Assembly: GCF_003977755.1 (NCBI RefSeq)
Contig: NZ_RQWN01000001.1
Location: 62,001 to 126,000, forward strand
DNA length: 64,000 bases
Source: Haloterrigena salifodinae
Lineage (GTDB): Archaea > Halobacteriota > Halobacteria > Halobacteriales > Natrialbaceae
Direction: 5' to 3'
In this document: piece by piece, positions 15,532 to 24,041 of the stretch
Numbering within the stretch: the stretch's first letter is position 1
Layout of the letters: every line of letters begins with the position of its first letter
The notes under the pieces: model-generated
Told to the model about the DNA's origin: nothing
What the model saw: only the letters and a program-made list of their open reading frames with translations
The model's database searches: none
Translations under genes and position numbers: made by a program

Positions 15532-17304
15532 ATGAACGTACACGTCGTCGGTGACGATCCGGTCCGCGAGGCGGTCGTCACCGCACTCGGAGACGTCGAC
15601 GTCACCGTCGAAGACGCGACAGCCGACGACCTCGAGGACGCCCGCTTCGCGGTCGTCAGCGACGTGGCCGGCGCGGCCACGTTCCGCCGAGCGAACGCCG
15701 CCGCGCGCGCCGGCGACACGCCGTGGATCGCCGTCGAGGTCGGCGGCGTCGGCGGCCAGCCACTCGCCGCCGTCGACGCGGCCGTCTCGGGCTTCGCGCC
15801 CGCGACGGGCTGTTTCGACTGTCTCCGCCAGCGCGTCGCCGCGAACATAGCGGAGGGCGAGCGAAGCGACCGGCCCCAGGCCGACCGCAGCACGGCTCGT
15901 CTCGCCGGCGCGCTCGCGGGCCGGGAGTGCGTCCGCGTCCTGTCGGGCGACGACCGGTCGGTGATCGGCCACGTCCTCGAACTGCCCCACGCGAGGCGGC
16001 GGGTCCTCCCCGTTCCCGGCTGTGAGTGTCAGACCGACACGCGGGACCGGTCCCTCGAGCGCGACGATGACGACGCGCTCGCCCTCGACGCGGCCGTCGA
16101 GCACGCCGAGGCGGCGATCGACGACCGCGTCGGCATCGTCAGGACCATCGGCGAGATCGAATCGTTCCCCGCGCCCTACTACCTGGCGACGACGACCGAC
16201 ACGCAGGGGTTCAGCGACGCGAGCGCGCCGACGCAGGCGGCCGGCGTCGCCGATGACTGGAACGCGGCGCTGATGAAAGCCGTCGGCGAGGGCCTCGAGC
16301 GCTACTGCGCCGGCGTCTACCGGGACGACGAGTTCGTCCGTGCCAGCGAGGACGACCTCGAGAACGCAGTCTCGCCGACGGCGCTCGTGCGCCCGGACGG
16401 TGCACCCGCCTACGACGCGAGCGACGAGCACCGGTGGGTGCCGGGCGAGGACCTCGCGACCGGCGACGACGTCCACCTGCCGGCTGACGCGGTCCAGTTC
16501 CCGCAACCCGCAGACGGTCGGGGGCTCGTCCCCGGCATCACGACGGGGCTCGGACTCGGCTCGTCGACTGTCGACGCCCTGCTCTCGGGCCTGACGGAGG
16601 TCATCGAGCGGGACGCGACGATGCTCGCGTGGTACTCGACGTTTGACCCGCTCGGGCTGACCGTCGACGACGACGGCTTCACCGTCCTCGCCCGGCGCGC
16701 GCGCGGCGAGGGGCTATCGGTGACGCCGCTGCTGGTCACCCAGGACGTCGATGTCCCGGTCGTCGCCGTCGCCGTCCACCGCGATCCGGACGCCCTCGAG
16801 GGCGCCGTCGATCCGACGGCCGACGAGTGGCCGGCCTTCGCCGTCGGCTCCGCGGCCGACCTCGACGCGACGGCCGCCGCGCGCTCGGCGCTCGAGGAGG
16901 CGCTGCAGAACTGGATGGAACTGCGGAATCTCGGCCCCGAGGAGGTCGGCGACGCCTCGGGCGCCATTGGGGAGTACGCGGCGTTCCCCGAGGTCGTTCG
17001 CGGGTTCGTCGACGTTGAGCGGACGGTTTCGGCCGAAAGCGTTGGTCCGGAGACCGCGCCCGAGGGTCGGGCGGCGCTGACGGAACTCGTCGAGCGGACG
17101 ACCGACGCCGACCTGACGCCGTATGCGGCGCGGCTGACGACGCGAGACGTCGCGGAGACCGGCTTCGAGGCGGTCAGGGTCGTCGTACCTGGCGCCCAGC
17201 CGCTGTTCACCGGCGAGCCGTTCTTCGGCGAGCGGGCGTGGACGGTGCCGGCGGAGCTTGGCTTCGAACCGCGCCTCGAGCGCGTGTTCCATCCCTATCC
17301 GTGA
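15532..17304 (+). CDS. YcaO-domain protein with zinc-binding N-terminal domain (RiPP cyclodehydratase-like)
   Basis: 590 residues. Residues 1-200 form an N-terminal domain with paired cysteines Cys94/Cys97 (TGCFDCLRQR) and Cys164/Cys166 (GCECQT), resembling the zinc tetrathiolate of the ThiF-like partner in azoline cyclodehydratases. The YcaO domain (about 205-590) shows the ATP/Mg2+ motifs GEGLERYCAG, TEVIERDA and EEALQNWMELRN. YcaO enzymes activate amide backbones with ATP to make azolines or thioamides. No recognisable precursor peptide, dehydrogenase or exporter is adjacent, so the substrate may be a ribosomal protein or distant peptide. The C-terminus PYP is proline-rich, as in many azoline-forming YcaOs. 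Confidence 0.88.
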   Translation: MNVHVVGDDPVREAVVTALGDVDVTVEDATADDLEDARFAVVSDVAGAATFRRANAAARAGDTPWIAVEVGGVGGQPLAAVDAAVSGFAPATGCFDCLRQRVAANIAEGERSDRPQADRSTARLAGALAGRECVRVLSGDDRSVIGHVLELPHARRRVLPVPGCECQTDTRDRSLERDDDDALALDAAVEHAEAAIDDRVGIVRTIGEIESFPAPYYLATTTDTQGFSDASAPTQAAGVADDWNAALMKAVGEGLERYCAGVYRDDEFVRASEDDLENAVSPTALVRPDGAPAYDASDEHRWVPGEDLATGDDVHLPADAVQFPQPADGRGLVPGITTGLGLGSSTVDALLSGLTEVIERDATMLAWYSTFDPLGLTVDDDGFTVLARRARGEGLSVTPLLVTQDVDVPVVAVAVHRDPDALEGAVDPTADEWPAFAVGSAADLDATAAARSALEEALQNWMELRNLGPEEVGDASGAIGEYAAFPEVVRGFVDVERTVSAESVGPETAPEGRAALTELVERTTDADLTPYAARLTTRDVAETGFEAVRVVVPGAQPLFTGEPFFGERAWTVPAELGFEPRLERVFHPYP

Positions 17305-17462
17305 GCGGCCAGTAGGAGCGGTGAGTGGTTGGGAAGAGAGTAGACGTCGGGATCCGGTATTTGGAGCGAGTACTCGGGGAAGCGTCTCTTCGTCTCGAGA
17401 ATCGACGGTTTCGTGGACGGCGAGAAATTCCGCGCCGGCGCCGGCGCGAGGAGAATGCCGAC

Positions 17463-17987
17463 TTACTCGTCGTCGTCCGTGTCGGTTTCGTTCGCGGCCG
17501 TCTCGTTGCCGGTCGCGTCGGGGTCAGTCTCGTTGCCGTTCCCTGCCGTCTCATTTCCGTCGCCGTCCTCGTCCTCGCCGTCGGCGATCTCGTTTTCGCC
17601 GTCGTCCCGGCGGACCTCGACGACGAGGTTGTCGTCGTAGAGTTGAATCTTCACGAGGTTGGCGTCGGGCGTCACCGATACCGTCCTCACGGTCACCATC
17701 GTTTCGTTCTCGATCTTGGCGACGCGAAAGCTTTGTTCCGTCTGGTCGAGGTGGGGCGCGCTGACGGTCTCCTCCGGGGTGACGGAGTAACTCTGCTCGT
17801 AGCTCTGCCGGCCCGACTCGCGTTCACGCGACTTGAGGAGGATGTTCTGCGTCTCCTCGGCTTCGCTCTGGATCTCGACGGGGATGACGCCCTGGAACCC
17901 GAAGTGCTCCTGGACGCCCTCGATACAGCCCGCGAGCCCTGCGAGGGCCGACGTCGCGGCGAATCCGAGTACCGTACGGCGGTTCAC
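17463..17987 (-). CDS. Secreted lipoprotein, haloarchaeal, function unknown
   Basis: 174 residues if started at GTG 17987. The N-terminus NRRTVLGFAATSALAGLAGC has a twin-Arg Tat signal and lipobox LAGC. A beta-rich domain follows, with segments such as GVIPVEIQSEAEETQNILLK and TMVTVRTVSVTPDANLVKI, and the C-terminus is a low-complexity Asn/Glu/Thr/Asp tail with many NET motifs, possibly N-glycosylation sites. It is probably anchored outside the membrane. It is divergent from the cupin gene and shares a 120-bp intergenic region. The family is not recognised by name. Confidence 0.75.
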   Translation of the reverse strand: MNRRTVLGFAATSALAGLAGCIEGVQEHFGFQGVIPVEIQSEAEETQNILLKSRERESGRQSYEQSYSVTPEETVSAPHLDQTEQSFRVAKIENETMVTVRTVSVTPDANLVKIQLYDDNLVVEVRRDDGENEIADGEDEDGDGNETAGNGNETDPDATGNETAANETDTDDDE

Positions 17988-18107
17988 ACTCGGTGCTCGG
18001 GAGCGGACGACCGTATGCGTTTCTCTTCGCGTACCGCCGGCGCGCTCCGTGACTATGTGGTGAGGTATCGCGGGACATTTTATGCTGTTGTGGCTGAATG
18101 TGTCGCT

Positions 18108-18608
18108 ATGGACAAGACCGCGATCGACGACGTGGATATCGAACGCAATCCGATGGAGGTTCACTCCGTCAGACGGCCGATTTCGCAGGCGCTCGGCTTC
18201 ACGGACTTCGCGATGAACTACTTCGAACTCGAGCCCGGTGAGTCCTTCTCCGGCGGGCTCCACACCCACCACGACCAGGAGGAGGTCTTCTACGTACAGG
18301 CGGGGACGGTGACATTCGACACACGCTCGCCGGGCGACGAGGCGGACGGGCGGGAGGTCACCGTCGAGGCGGGCGAGGTGATCCGCTTCGCGCCGGGAGA
18401 GTTCCAGCACGGCTACAACGACTCGGACGAGTCGGTCGTCGGCTTCGCCTTCGGCGCACCGAAAGCGAGACACGACTGGGGCCAGATCGAGTCGCTGCTC
18501 TACTGCCGGGAGTGCGAAGCTGAGGTCGGACACGGCCTCGAGCTCACCGACGAGGGAGCCTTTCGCATGACCTGTACCGAGTGCGGAAACTCGTTCGTCG
18601 CCGACTGA
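18108..18608 (+). CDS. Cupin protein with C-terminal zinc ribbon
   Basis: 166 residues from ATG at 18108. The cupin motif 1 is HTHHDQEEVFYVQAGT (metal ligands His52 or His54/His55 and Glu59) and motif 2 includes GEFQHGYND (His101). The C-terminal zinc ribbon has Cys133, Cys136, Cys156 and Cys159 (YCREC, TCTEC). A cupin plus zinc ribbon suggests a small-molecule-binding or regulatory role; the substrate is unknown. The TATA-like ACATTTTATGC lies about 30 bp upstream. Confidence 0.82.
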   Translation: MDKTAIDDVDIERNPMEVHSVRRPISQALGFTDFAMNYFELEPGESFSGGLHTHHDQEEVFYVQAGTVTFDTRSPGDEADGREVTVEAGEVIRFAPGEFQHGYNDSDESVVGFAFGAPKARHDWGQIESLLYCRECEAEVGHGLELTDEGAFRMTCTECGNSFVAD

Positions 18609-18873
18609 TTGCTGGTCACCTGCCTCGACGATCTTTGCCATGTCGGACTGATTCTCGCGACTCGAGACGCTGGACTGGTTCTCGAGGTCGGCCTTGAGCC
18701 CGCTGTTGACATGTTAACGAGCACTTTCTCGGAAGTCTGTGTTGGGTTATTAAGTATCACGGCAGTTGGTGACATACGACGGTACGTCGGTCGACGACGA
18801 TCCGCTGTGGTGACAGCTACGGGCTGGGGTTCCTCCCCGGTAGGGTTGACCGCAACTACGGTGACACGGATCA

Positions 18874-19389
18874 ATGGCACGAAATACCACGATGGCTGCG
18901 ATCGGTGTGCTCTCGCTGGGTGCACTGGCAACGGCGAGTCTCGGGTTGTACAGGGTGTTCTCAATCGTCGCGGCGGCGCTCATCCTCGCGGTGATCGCCT
19001 CGGCGACGATCGAGCGAGGGACCGGCGATCCCGATCTGGCGCCGTACACGTCCCTGATCGGAGCGCTAACGGCGTTTTTCCTGATCGGACTGGCCGGCAT
19101 CTGGCTGACGTGGGCGCCGGGGATCTCCGAGTACAGCTACGTCCTCGGCGTCCCGACCGCCACGCTGATCTACTTCGGGTTCATCTGGCTGCTCCCGCTG
19201 ACCGCGGCGATCTACTACTCGCTGATCTTCGACCGCATCGCCGGCGAGGAGATCGTCGACGACATCGTCGAGTCGGCCCGCGAACGCCAGCGCCGCGAGT
19301 CGTTCCCGCTGGCGCCGGAGCAGCCGTCTCGGACCACCGAAGTGGCCGACGGCGGCGAAGTAACGGACGGAGGTGAGGTCGATGAGTAG
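18874..19389 (+). CDS. Small membrane subunit preceding a sodium:solute symporter
   Basis: 171 residues with four hydrophobic segments: AAIGVLSLGALATASLGLY, FSIVAAALILAVIASAT, YTSLIGALTAFFLIGL, and a long pair around SYVLGVPTATLIYFGFIWLLP. A cytoplasmic tail rich in Glu, Arg and Gly follows. It overlaps the symporter gene by 8 bp, so the two are cotranslated and it is probably an accessory subunit analogous to the DUF485/DUF3311 partners of other SSS transporters. Confidence 0.75.
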   Translation: MARNTTMAAIGVLSLGALATASLGLYRVFSIVAAALILAVIASATIERGTGDPDLAPYTSLIGALTAFFLIGLAGIWLTWAPGISEYSYVLGVPTATLIYFGFIWLLPLTAAIYYSLIFDRIAGEEIVDDIVESARERQRRESFPLAPEQPSRTTEVADGGEVTDGGEVDE

Positions 19390-20959
19390 TCCGCTCGCGC
19401 CGCTGCCCCTCCAGGGGGGGATTCCCGTCGCCGACGACCCCATCATCCTCGGGTTCGGCGCGGCGTACCTGTTCATCGTCGTCCTGATCGGCGTCTGGGG
19501 CTGGATGCGGACCGAGTCGACGAGCGATTTCCTGATCACCGGCAAGAGCGTCGGCACGTGGGTGCTCGCGATGACCGCGTTCTCGGTGATCCAGTCGGGC
19601 TTCGGCTTCGTCGGCGGCCCCGAACTGGTCTACGCGTACGGCACGACCGCGCTGTGGATCTTCTTCACCGCGCCGCTCGGGTTCCTGCTGACGTGGATCG
19701 TCCTCGCAAAGCGGATGCGACTGCTGGCGGACGTCCGCAACGTGCTGACGCTGGCCGACGGGATGTACGTCCGCTACGAGAGCGACACCGTCCGGGGGCT
19801 GACCGGCCTCGCGGTGATCGTCGGCGTCGTCGCCTACCTCGCGACGAACCTCGCGGCGCTGCAGTTCGTCATGCGCGCCATCTTCGGCGTCCCCGTCATC
19901 TGGGGGCTGCTCGGCGGGGCTCTCATCCTGCTGCTCTATAGCATGCTCGGGGGGATGATCGCGGGCGTCTGGACGGACTTCCTGCAGGCGCTCACCATGA
20001 TCACCGGCGCGGTCTTCGTTTTCGCGTACGCGCTGTCGTTCGGCGGTGGCATGGAGAACATCTCGCGGAACTTGGCGAGCGCGGATCCGAACCTGGTCTC
20101 GCCGTTCGGCGCGATGGGCGGCGCGACGACGGCCGTCCTCGTCGGTATCGCGTGGTGGATCCTGTTCTCCGTCGGCTCGGCCGGCCAGCCCCACCTCATC
20201 ACGAAGTTCTACATGAGCCGCGACATGACGATCCTCAAGTGGGGCGCCCCCATCGCCGCCATCTCCTACGCGATCTCGAGCCTGATCGCCTTCTCCGCCG
20301 GGTTCTCGATGCGCGCAATGGTTGAGGCCGGCGAGATCGGGGAGACGTTCAGCGCCAGCGAGGTTGGACCGGTGTTCGTCCTGGAGCAGACGCCGAGCGT
20401 CGTCGCCGGGCTGATCCTCGCGGCGCTGCTGGCGGCGATCATGTCCACCAGCGACTCGTTCCTCAACATCGGCGCGGCCGCGGTCTCGCGGGACATCCCG
20501 CGAGCGCTCGGTCGCCCGATCGAGGACGACAGGACGGAACTGCGCGTCACGCAGGGCGCGCTGGCCGGACTGACGATCCTCTCGACCGGCGTCGTCTACT
20601 TCTCGGACACGCTCGTCGGTATCCTCGGAACGATCGGCTGGGGCTTCTTCGCCGCCGCGTTCGTCCCCATCGCCGTCTTCGGCCTGAACTGGAAGGGCGC
20701 GACGAAGGAGGGGGCGATCGTCGCGATTCTCGGCGGTCTCGCCGTTAACATCCTCTTCAGTGCGCTTCCGATGGTCCTAGAGATCGCCGGGCTCGATGGA
20801 TGGGCGTCGCTCATCATGGCGTTCTACGTCTTCCCCGACGTGTTCCCCGTCGGAACGGTCGCGCTGCTGGTAGCGATCATCCTGTTCGTCGGCGTCTCGC
20901 TAGTGACCCAGACCAGACACACCGTCCCGAGCGACCTCCACGCGCTGATCGAACGATGA
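19382..20959 (+). CDS. Sodium:solute symporter (SSS family)
   Basis: 525 residues, about thirteen membrane helices. Typical SSS features are ESTSDFLITGKSVGTWVLAM near the N-terminus, the Na+-site helix AFSVIQSGFGFVGGPELVYA, and GLILAALLAAIMSTSDSFLN, the latter matching the LxAALMSTxDSxLN family signature. The substrate (organic acid, proline, pantothenate or a compatible solute) cannot be read. The start at 19382 overlaps the small membrane subunit and the stop overlaps the next gene (ATGA), giving a three-gene operon. Confidence 0.92.
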   Translation: MSSPLAPLPLQGGIPVADDPIILGFGAAYLFIVVLIGVWGWMRTESTSDFLITGKSVGTWVLAMTAFSVIQSGFGFVGGPELVYAYGTTALWIFFTAPLGFLLTWIVLAKRMRLLADVRNVLTLADGMYVRYESDTVRGLTGLAVIVGVVAYLATNLAALQFVMRAIFGVPVIWGLLGGALILLLYSMLGGMIAGVWTDFLQALTMITGAVFVFAYALSFGGGMENISRNLASADPNLVSPFGAMGGATTAVLVGIAWWILFSVGSAGQPHLITKFYMSRDMTILKWGAPIAAISYAISSLIAFSAGFSMRAMVEAGEIGETFSASEVGPVFVLEQTPSVVAGLILAALLAAIMSTSDSFLNIGAAAVSRDIPRALGRPIEDDRTELRVTQGALAGLTILSTGVVYFSDTLVGILGTIGWGFFAAAFVPIAVFGLNWKGATKEGAIVAILGGLAVNILFSALPMVLEIAGLDGWASLIMAFYVFPDVFPVGTVALLVAIILFVGVSLVTQTRHTVPSDLHALIER

Positions 20960-21489
20960 TGGCCGATACCGATCCCGACGCCGAACTGGCGTCGGACGGC
21001 GGATCCGATCCGGCACCCAAGACCGACGGCCGGGGCGAGACCGAACTCGCGCGGCTCACGCAGTGGCTCCGCCAGCGGCCGAACTCGATCGAGCTGTGGG
21101 AGCTCGTAGTAACCGACGAGCGCCTCGTCTGGTGTTTCGTCGGCGAGTCCTACCGCTCGATGCTGTTGCGGGCCGATATGGGCCACCGCGACCGCGCGCT
21201 CGTCGACGACAGCCGGCTCGAGGAACTGCTCGGCCTCGACGAGGCGAACTTCGCGGTCCCCCTCGAGAACCTCGAGTCGATTCAGTTAACGGAGGGGACG
21301 CGGTTCCGCCGCGCTCGACTCGAGATCGAGTGGGACGACCAGGCCGGAACGCGCTACGGCGGCTCGATGACGCTGGTCAGCACCAGCGACGCCGACCTCC
21401 AACGCGAGCGCGTGGCCGCCCTCGCGGACGAGCCGCGACTCGAGGGCGTCGCGGTCGCGGTCGAGTCGCCGCGCTGGTCGCTCTTCTGA
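20956..21489 (+). CDS. Cytoplasmic protein of unknown function in the symporter operon
   Basis: 177 residues, translationally coupled to the symporter (ATGA overlap; a second ATG follows directly). The first ~30 residues are acidic and disordered. A mixed alpha/beta domain follows: LTQWLRQRPNSIELWELVV, DERLVWCFVGESYRSMLLR and FAVPLENLESIQLTEGT, resembling a small PH-like or sensor fold. No catalytic motif is visible. Operon position suggests a regulatory role for the transporter, as inference. Confidence 0.75.
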   Translation: MMADTDPDAELASDGGSDPAPKTDGRGETELARLTQWLRQRPNSIELWELVVTDERLVWCFVGESYRSMLLRADMGHRDRALVDDSRLEELLGLDEANFAVPLENLESIQLTEGTRFRRARLEIEWDDQAGTRYGGSMTLVSTSDADLQRERVAALADEPRLEGVAVAVESPRWSLF

Positions 21490-21576
21490 CCGTCCGCCCG
21501 GTTTCAGCCGTGAGATGGATTCACGACCGCCGCGAGAGTCGCATTATTTTTCACCCTGAACCGAGAGCGGGCACAC

Positions 21577-22188
21577 ATGTCCACGGGAGCGACGACGACG
21601 GTCGAGATCGACACGACACTGTTCATCACCGTCTCCGGCCCGCCGGGCTGTGGCGCGACGACGCTGTGCGAGCAACTCGCCGACGCGATGGGCTGTCCGT
21701 ACGTCTCGGGCGGCGAGGTCTTCCGCGAACTCGCCGAGGACCGAGACATGAACCTGAACCAGCTGACGGCGAAGGCAGACGAGTCCGACGATATCGACCG
21801 TGCGATTGACCAGCGCCTCCAGCAGATCGCCGAGAAGTGGGGGATGGCGAACAAACCCTTCATCCTCGAGTCCCGGCTGGCGGGCTGGCTGGCCGGCGAG
21901 CGCGCGGACCTGCGGATCTGGCTCGACGCGCCCGAGGACGTCCGCCTCGAGCGCATCGAGGAGCGTGTCGAGACCGAGGCCGAGATGCGGGTTCGCGAAG
22001 TCAGCGAGGCCGGCCGCTATCAGTCGTACTACGATATCGATATCGACGACCGCGAGTTCTACGACCTCAATATCAACACGGCCCGGTGGGGGAAGGAGGC
22101 CGTCTTCAACCTCGTCCGCACCGCGCTCGAGGAGTACGATCCCAACGTCGACGAGGGAGCGTTCTCGACGCCGGATCTGAACCCGTAG
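21577..22188 (+). CDS. cmk: Cytidylate kinase
   Basis: 203 residues. The P-loop is SGPPGCGATT at about residues 20-29 and the NMP-binding region is YVSGGEVFRELAEDRDMNLN. A lid/LID-arginine segment RYQSYYDIDIDDREFYDLNI and the archaeal short-CMP-kinase layout follow. It phosphorylates CMP/dCMP with ATP in pyrimidine salvage and mRNA turnover. In many archaea cmk sits near ribosomal or pseudouridine synthase genes; not so here. The Walker A Lys is replaced by Ala-Thr-Thr (GCGATT), as seen in archaeal CMK-like proteins; adenylate-kinase-like assignment is the alternative. Confidence 0.85.
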   Translation: MSTGATTTVEIDTTLFITVSGPPGCGATTLCEQLADAMGCPYVSGGEVFRELAEDRDMNLNQLTAKADESDDIDRAIDQRLQQIAEKWGMANKPFILESRLAGWLAGERADLRIWLDAPEDVRLERIEERVETEAEMRVREVSEAGRYQSYYDIDIDDREFYDLNINTARWGKEAVFNLVRTALEEYDPNVDEGAFSTPDLNP

Positions 22189-22294
22189 CGATTTTCAGTC
22201 GTTTTCGTCGAGCCGCGATCGAGTGGTCCGTGTAGCCGGCGGACCCAATACTGGCGACAGTTCTTTCTTGTCGTGTGTGGGTAGCTAGCACAAT

Positions 22295-23968
22295 ATGGCG
22301 TACACCGTCACGCTCGAGGGCGAGACGTACGACGCGGCGTCCGAATCGTTCGCATGGGAGGTGCCGGACGACTTCAACGCGGCCGCGGATCTGGTCGGAA
22401 AACACGACGGCGAGCGGGTCGCGCTGTACCAGGTCGACGACGACGGCGGGCACGAGGAATACACGTTCGACGATCTCGACGAGCGGTCGAACGCCGTCGC
22501 GAACGCACTCAAGGCCCGCGGTCTCGAGCGCGAGGATCGAGTTGCGGTCGTCGTCCCGCAAAAGCCCGCGAACGTCCTGACGCACCTCGCGTGCTGGAAG
22601 CTCGGCGCGGTCTCGCTGCCGCTGTCGGTGCTGTTCGGCGACGACGCGCTCCGCTATCGGCTGACCGACAGCGAGGCCCGCGTCGCCGTCGTCGACGCGA
22701 GCCAGTGGCCGACGATGCGTGAGGTCGCGCCCGACTGTCCCGCCCTCGAGTACGTGTTCGTCGTCGACGACGGAGAATCAGTCGACGGAGACGCGGACGA
22801 GGCGGCGCTCGAGGACGTAACCGTCGAACGGTTCGACGAGGCCGTCGACTGGGGGGAGACAGCGTTCGACCGCGCCGACACCGACGTCGACACCCCCGCG
22901 ATCGTCATGTACACGAGCGGCAGCACCGGCGAGCCGAAGGGCGTGCTCCACACCCACGGCGTCTGGCTCGGCCACTGTCCCGCGTTTCAGATGTACTTCG
23001 AGCGCGACGTCCGCGACGGCGTCTACTGGACGCCTGCCGACTGGGCCTGGATCGGCGCGCTCGGCGACCTCGTCTTCCCCGCCTGGCACTACGGACGGCC
23101 CGTCGTCGGCTACCCGATGGGGTCGTTCGATCCCGAGCGGGCCTACGAGCTCATGGAGGCGTTCGACGTGACGAACGCGTTCGTCCCGCCGACCGCGATC
23201 CGGATGCTCATGGGCGTCGACGAGCCGACCGAGCGGTACGACCTCTCGCTCGAAGCGATCTGCTCGGGCGGCGAACCGCTGACTCGCGAGATCCTCGAGT
23301 GGGCCGACGAGGAACTCGTCGGTGTGGTCGTCAACGAACTCTACGGCCAGACGGAGGCGAACCTGCTCGTGACGAACTGTCGGGAGTGGTTCCCCGCGAA
23401 GGCGGGTAGCATGGGAAAGCCGGTGCCGGGCCACGACGTCGCCGTCCTCGAGCCGGAGACGGGCGAGCGAGTCGAACAGGGCGACATCGGCGAGATTGCG
23501 GTCCGTCGCGGCGACGACCCCGTGATTTTCGAGGAGTACTGGAACGAGCCGGAGAAGACCGAGCGGGTGACGCTCGAGGACGGCCCGGAGGGCGACGCCT
23601 GGCACCTGACTGGCGATCTGGCGGAGCGCGACGAAGACGGATATCTGTGGTTCACCTCGCGGGACGACGATCTGATCATCACGAGCGGCTACCGGGTCGC
23701 GCCGCGGGAAGTCGAGGAAACGATCCTCACACACGAGACGGTCGAACAGGTCGGCGTCGTCGGCGCCCCCGACGAGACTCGCGGAGAGATCATCAAGGCG
23801 GTCGTCCAGCCTGTTTCAGGGGAGACGGGTTCGGACGAACTGCGGGGCGAGATTCGGGCCCTCGTCCGCGAGAAGTTAGCTGAGTACGAGTATCCGCGCG
23901 AGATCGAGTTCGTCGACGAACTGCCGACCACGACGACCGGCAAGATCCGGCGGACGGAACTGGCCTGA
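22295..23968 (+). CDS. AMP-forming acyl-CoA synthetase (acetyl/medium-chain type)
   Basis: 557 residues in the ANL adenylating family. Motifs: the P-loop-like YTSGSTGEPKG (about residues 207-217), the GQTE motif in ELYGQTEANLLVTN, the A8 hinge region DDDLIITSGYRVAP, and the catalytic Lys near TTTTGKIRRTEL at the C-terminus. It activates a carboxylic acid to the CoA thioester via an acyl-AMP. Length is shorter than the 650-residue acetyl-CoA synthetase, resembling medium-chain or branched acid synthetases. It stands alone but could feed the thiolase module elsewhere in the window. Confidence 0.9.
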   Translation: MAYTVTLEGETYDAASESFAWEVPDDFNAAADLVGKHDGERVALYQVDDDGGHEEYTFDDLDERSNAVANALKARGLEREDRVAVVVPQKPANVLTHLACWKLGAVSLPLSVLFGDDALRYRLTDSEARVAVVDASQWPTMREVAPDCPALEYVFVVDDGESVDGDADEAALEDVTVERFDEAVDWGETAFDRADTDVDTPAIVMYTSGSTGEPKGVLHTHGVWLGHCPAFQMYFERDVRDGVYWTPADWAWIGALGDLVFPAWHYGRPVVGYPMGSFDPERAYELMEAFDVTNAFVPPTAIRMLMGVDEPTERYDLSLEAICSGGEPLTREILEWADEELVGVVVNELYGQTEANLLVTNCREWFPAKAGSMGKPVPGHDVAVLEPETGERVEQGDIGEIAVRRGDDPVIFEEYWNEPEKTERVTLEDGPEGDAWHLTGDLAERDEDGYLWFTSRDDDLIITSGYRVAPREVEETILTHETVEQVGVVGAPDETRGEIIKAVVQPVSGETGSDELRGEIRALVREKLAEYEYPREIEFVDELPTTTTGKIRRTELA

Positions 23969-24041
23969 GTCGGCGAGCGAGCGGTGTCGGATGCGCTCGA
24001 GGCGGCGGTCTCGACCGGCACTTCGTCGGGGACTGGCGACG

